From: Gnetum montanum
Taxonomy: Eukaryota > Streptophyta > Gnetopsida > Gnetales > Gnetaceae
Direction: 5' to 3'
DNA: 23,664 nt
Assembly: GCA_015680685.1 (NCBI GenBank)
Contig: MNCI01035854.1
Span: 131,717 to 155,380, forward strand
A program made the position numbers and the translations under genes. This document shows positions 19,989 to 23,664 of the stretch, piece by piece (positions within the stretch are counted from its first letter, which is position 1; each line of letters begins with the position of its first letter). The notes beneath the pieces are model-generated. The model searched no databases. It saw only the letters and a list, made by a program, of their open reading frames with translations, and was not told the origin of the DNA.

Positions 19989-19997
19989 CTATAAATA
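19989..19997 (+). promoter_or_regulatory. E3 LTR TATA box
   Basis: CTATAAATA, at the same place relative to the conserved GAAGCTCTTGCA block as in E2. Confidence 0.75.
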
Positions 19998-20167
19998 TGT
20001 GCTTGAAGCTGCATTTATGGCAATTAGAAATTGTAGTTTCAAAGAAGCTCTTGCAATTTTTCCATTTGAAAGTTAGAATTTTTCCCCAAGTGCCTGTAGC
20101 AAGAGTCATTGAGTATACAGATCTTTATTTGAGCATTGTTGTACCTGAGCATGACAGTGTGTGCGGC

Positions 20168-20173
20168 AATAAA
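20168..20173 (+). terminator. E3 LTR polyadenylation signal
   Basis: AATAAA inside GGCAATAAAGATGAGC, 179 bases after the TATA box, almost the same distance as in E2 (178). Confidence 0.7.
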
Positions 20174-20775
20174 GATGAGCTTTTCAATAAACTTTCCAAC
20201 ACCTTGGATAAATTAGCTATTTCATTTATGCATTTAACGTTTCCATTTATTTATTACATGTTTTGAATTATTTATGAAATGTTTTCTAGTAATTAAGTTA
20301 ACGATGTAATTAAGCAAGATAGATTACACACATAAATATGACCACTTTGAGCGTAACACGTATTCGCTTGGTAATCTTATCAGCATTATTGCTTGATATG
20401 CCTAGTAGTGTAGCACTTGGTTGCTCAACAGTAGATACATGGGTTTACGACATGTACAACAAGTGGGATCAAAAGCTTATGTTAGGAATAGTTAAATGCT
20501 AGCTAATTAGTTAATTTAGTTTAGTTAATCCAATTTCTTTTATTGACATTGTGAGTACCAAACTATAAAACATAAAATGATAAAAATTGGATGCCTTAGT
20601 TACACTTAACTATACCAACGTACCTCACAAGTGTAGCTGGGAAGACAATGATTAACCTTAAGACAAGATTCACTTTCTACTGTCCCACTTAGTTGTATGA
20701 ACCTCAAGGTCAATATCATTCTCACTATACATAGAACTATAATAGCACACTAATAATTTCATTTTGTTCAGCAAA

Positions 20776-23104
20776 ATGTCTTCTTCTTCTCGCAAGTACG
20801 AAGATACCAAACCACCAGTCCCACAAGCGTGCAAGGTGGTATATACTCATCCAGATGAGTGTGTGTCAAACTTCACCTTTATCTTATATTAGGATGAATA
20901 GTTATGACAACATGATATGGAGGGAAACATCGTCTTGGCCCTTCCGCCCGCTCCCAATAGATCTATGCTGAGGATGCTATTTAAAACCCTTAAGAAGTTG
21001 GGCATAGTAGATCTTCATGAAGAATACGTTGTGGATGGATATGACACTCAAAACTACTATCCGACTGAAACACAACGCAAACGAGATAGACATTAGGAGA
21101 AGCTCCATGATGCTACGAAGGGGAAACATTTTACTAGCCACTTATTCCTACTAGATCAAGATGAAAATGGGGATCCTCCCTTGGAAGGTTTTCAACATGA
21201 AGAGTCTCCATCCCCTGTTACAGATGGCGAGGGTGTGAACCTGAACTTGCGATTCACTATCCATAAAATAGGATTAGGAAAAAGTGACAGCCAAGGTAGG
21301 GACTTGGGCAAGCATCATAATAGCAAGGGATCTAAAGATGATTATTATAATAAACAACAAGGTGGTGGTAGACATCGTGATGGCAGTGGAAATCCACCCT
21401 CCTCTTCATTCTCTTCATTCGATTCCAAACATTCCTCTTCATCTAATGATTCTCATGGAACCTACTGCCTAAATGACCATGATGAAGGTGATCAACAAAA
21501 TAACAATGACCATGGAGGCCACCAAAACCGAAGGGGTGGCTGAAACCATCATCAACACACGATGATGATGAACCTCTATTGGTAACTTGAAGTATGCTCA
21601 ATATTGTGGAGGTAGTGAAAATCCAAACTAACCATATGAAGGATAGTCAGATTAAGTGCCTGGACATGAATAATATTCCAAGATTGAGGGAGGATACAAT
21701 TCTAATCCGTAGACACATCTACAAGCTTTTCATGATGCCTTGCCTTACAAAACATAGAAAATGAGTGGCAAAATTTCAAGCTTTTCCTAAGGACACTCAT
21801 CAAGGAAGTTGAAAGTTAATACCAATCTTTGGAGTTGGAATCCATCTGAAGATGGAGTACCATGTTAGAGCTATTTAATGATAAATATTAGACGTACTCT
21901 AGAGTGTCTACTCTAAGAAGGTAAATCCAAAGCTAGAAATAGGGAGAACATGAACCCTTGGATGCTGCAATGGAACGATATTATTCACTCTTACACTCAT
22001 GTCCTGGCCATGGTTATTCTCATATGGAACAACTTCGTCACATCATAGATGGACTCAAAACACAAAAACATGAAAAACCCTTGGGGTGTATGCCCAAGGA
22101 AGATTGTCTAAATTGAGAGCTCATCAAATCCAAAGGTGAATTAAGCAGATAGCAAAAGAAGAAGTCGAGCTACGAAAAAAGGGAAAGTGCTAAAGAGTAT
22201 AATATGGATCCTTCCATTAGAAAATGAGAGGTCCAATTTTTTGATGAGGAGGAATCACCACTTGATGAAGTGGTAAATAGGAAAACATTGCCCCTCCAAA
22301 AATCTATTTTTGACATTTCAGCCAAGGTTGATAAATTATGAGACTCTTTGGATGAAAAATTTCAAACCACTTTGAAGATTGCTGAAGAATCCAAATAGCA
22401 AAATAGTGATTGTAATCATAAAAAGAAGATGAACCTACCTACCAAAGAGGTAAAGGCAAAGTTGCTACAGTAGAGGAAGCTATGGAGTTTAACTCTAATG
22501 ATGAAATTGAATGTGACATCTATCAATATGAACATCCAAAGGGATGTTGCCCTATGATGTCACACTTACAAGAGTCTAGAGTGTATGCATTGAATCCTTG
22601 CCTAGCACATAGGTAAGTTCCAAGGCAATTGCCTTATCCTCAAGGTAGTCCAAGGTAGTTCCACTAATAGTAAGAAGCTTACTACCTAAGTGGAACTCCT
22701 CCACAACCTTATGAACAATACCAATAGTGGTACCAACCACAATCATGGGGAATACCACCACCAAGGCAGCAATACCCTTATAGATAACCAAATCCATACA
22801 GGTATTATGTTCAACAACCTATCTTCCCTAGAAGTTCTACAAGTCATACATCATTCCAGCATCACTATTACCCTTCAAAGTACCACTGAACACATTCACC
22901 ATCTACTTGAGGGGAAAGCCCATATCCATATCTATATCGTCCTCCACATCCCTCTACACATACACCTTTACCTTCAACCTAGTTACCTTTTGTTCCATCA
23001 ATGCAGGGTGAGATTCCTCCATAGCAACAATAATGAAATGCTACAAGGGCTATACACTCACAACGAGTTTTTTAGCTAAGTGGTTGGACAATTGATCTAG
23101 GAAA
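20776..23104 (+). pseudogene. gag: E3 gag, decayed
   Basis: It starts MSSSSRKYEDTKPPVPQACKV, followed by VYTHPDECVSNFTFIL. The linker is open at 21,181-21,543 and is Ser-, His-, Asp- and Asn-rich (for example GGRHRDGSGNPPSSSFSSFD). The capsid core is near 21,660-22,080 and the charged helical segment near 22,130-22,400. The knuckle-like CDIYQYEHPKGCC lies near 22,511, again with Tyr at the second Cys position. The tail is Pro/Tyr-rich. Five stops coincide with stops in E1 (20,890; 20,899; 21,094; 21,710; 22,656). Gag would have been a capsid protein; this copy cannot encode one. Confidence 0.87.
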
Positions 23105-23114
23105 AGACATTTCT

Positions 23115-23345
23115 TCTCGCTTAGTAACCCTATACTAGATTCACTTTCCTATGTTGTTTACTTTTACTACATCATTTACATTTCCAAAATCATTTGATAT
23201 TCCAATGTTTATTAGTAAGGTAGCATGAGTACAACTAGTTTTGAGTGTAAAGTGTAATTGTTTGGTAACCCAATAATGACTTTACTTGAATTTCACAGTA
23301 GTAAAGTTACTTGATAATCCCAGTAACAATTACATCAATCCATGA
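23115..23345 (+). repeat. LTR U5 fragment, forward
   Basis: TTTTGAGTGTAAAGTGTAAT followed by TGTTTGGTAACCCAATAATG corresponds to E3 20,349-20,380 and E2 12,018-12,078 (GTACAACCATCTCAAACG, TAACCCAATAGT). It is in the same orientation as E3 and could be the remains of its 3' LTR, joined to gag by loss of pol. Confidence 0.6.
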
Positions 23346-23353
23346 TATGTATG

Positions 23354-23440
23354 ATGATGAGAAGCGAGTATACCCTACGCCCAACCATACGAATCACTAG
23401 CGTTCACTAAACGATTTGGTTGAATTCCACCAACTTTAGC
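23354..23440 (-). repeat. LTR terminus in inverted orientation
   Basis: TGATGAGAAGCGAGTATACC, then GCCCAACCATACGAATCA and GGTTGAATTCCACC, are the reverse complement of the LTR ends at 60-127, 277-353 and 12,370-12,441. The fragment lies between two forward LTR parts. It starts exactly at TGATGA, the complement of the LTR-terminal TCATCA. Confidence 0.8.
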
Positions 23441-23463
23441 ACTCCAAGTACACTAGGTCCAGT

Positions 23464-23664
23464 GATGAGCAGCAATATCGCGTACGTGATATCGCATTCA
23501 CGATATTGCGTTCGCCAATGCGACTTCGCATATGCGATATCGCAGCCCATCGAAACATCTATAAATAAGAGGCAGCTTTCCCTATTTTAGCCATTTAGAT
23601 CTAGCCCTTAGCCAAACTATAGCAGTTTTACCATTCCAGAGTTAAAATAATTTCCATGTGCCCG
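23464..23664 (+). repeat. Right-edge LTR: U3 end and start of R
   Basis: GCGATATCGC-type palindromes (23,471-23,544, with TGCGATATCGCA perfect at 23,533-23,544) precede the TATA box CTATAAATA (23,559-23,567). The following 97 bases match the R region of E2 up to GTGCCCG at the window edge. It starts a further LTR of the family, either the 3' LTR of E3 or the 5' LTR of the next element. Confidence 0.8.
23559..23567 (+). promoter_or_regulatory. TATA box of the right-edge LTR
   Basis: CTATAAATA followed by AGAGGC, as in E2; the nearest palindrome ends 14 bases before it. Confidence 0.78.

Larger units (their letters stand above)
19860..20675 (+). repeat. E3 5' LTR, terminus deleted
   Basis: The U3 contains several partly self-complementary words (GGGCCTCATCGACAAAG, TAGTCGATGCATC, CGATGAAGCCCCATTGATG). 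TATA box 19,989-19,997 and AATAAA 20,168-20,173 align with E2. U5 continues to about 20,672 with TAAAACATAAAATGATAAAAAT, matching E1 at 132-155. The left LTR end was not identified. Confidence 0.8.
19855..23104 (+). mobile_element. E3: gag-only remnant of the E1-type retrotransposon
   Basis: It holds a 5' LTR (promoter, R, most of U5) and a decayed gag nearly identical in layout to E1 gag. The LTR terminus and primer site are deleted near 20,675: E1-like sequence stops after AGACAAGATTCACTT and resumes inside the leader. The match to E1 ends at about 23,104 (GATCTAGGAAAAGA, against GATTTAGGAAACA in E1 near 2,780), after which LTR-type sequence follows directly. Protease and pol are therefore absent. 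Confidence 0.85.

Noticed and set aside
19874-20266. 130-codon plus-strand open frame
   Set aside because: It lies across the TATA box, R region and AATAAA of the E3 LTR, so it is an LTR by-product and not a gene.
504-23104. Alternative genetic code with TAG/TAA read as Gln
   Set aside because: Many stops fall on Gln codons of the E2 counterpart, but others replace Trp (TAG/TGA), frameshifts are common, and catalytic residues are lost. Deamination of silenced copies explains all of this.

Overview
This window looks like nuclear DNA of a seed plant dominated by old, nested Ty3/gypsy LTR retrotransposons. The amount of decayed retroelement sequence would suit a large genome such as a gymnosperm, but the species cannot be named from the sequence. 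No prokaryotic operon, rRNA, tRNA or CRISPR is visible. Codons are destroyed mostly by C-to-T type changes (CAG/CAA to TAG/TAA, TGG to TAG/TGA), the usual mark of methylated, silenced repeats.

There are three related plus-strand elements, called E1, E2 and E3 here. E1 (1 to about 6,560) has a partial 5' LTR, a tRNA-Asp type primer binding site, and decayed gag, protease, reverse transcriptase, RNase H and integrase. E2 (about 11,260 to 16,430) has an LTR with TATA box and AATAAA, a primer binding site, gag, protease and the first part of reverse transcriptase, then stops abruptly. E3 (about 19,855 to 23,104) has an LTR and gag only, with primer binding site and pol missing. Part of a further LTR starts near 23,105 and runs off the right edge. 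The FMDD catalytic box in E1, the Asp-type primer site and the absence of a visible chromodomain point to the Athila/Tat (non-chromovirus) side of plant Ty3/gypsy.

Between E1 and E2 lie an AT-rich tract, a TATA box preceded by a 20-bp perfect palindrome (8,144-8,226), a decayed unknown reading frame (8,662 to about 10,050), and a CpG-rich island (about 10,055-11,260). The island is built on GCGTAAAC and GCGTATACGC repeats and carries a well-formed promoter (G-box plus TATA) on the minus strand. Between E2 and E3 is the only plausible host gene: a TATA box and an uninterrupted, CpG-rich frame of 94 to 100 codons (17,103-17,405) of unknown function, then AT-rich DNA with short tandem duplications.

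The most notable observations are: a recurring promoter layout in which element-specific palindromes sit close upstream of TATA boxes; five in-frame stop codons at the same gag positions in E1 and E3; an inverted LTR terminus placed between two forward LTR pieces at the right edge; and the repeat-built CpG island. All functional statements come from reading the sequence; no database search was run.
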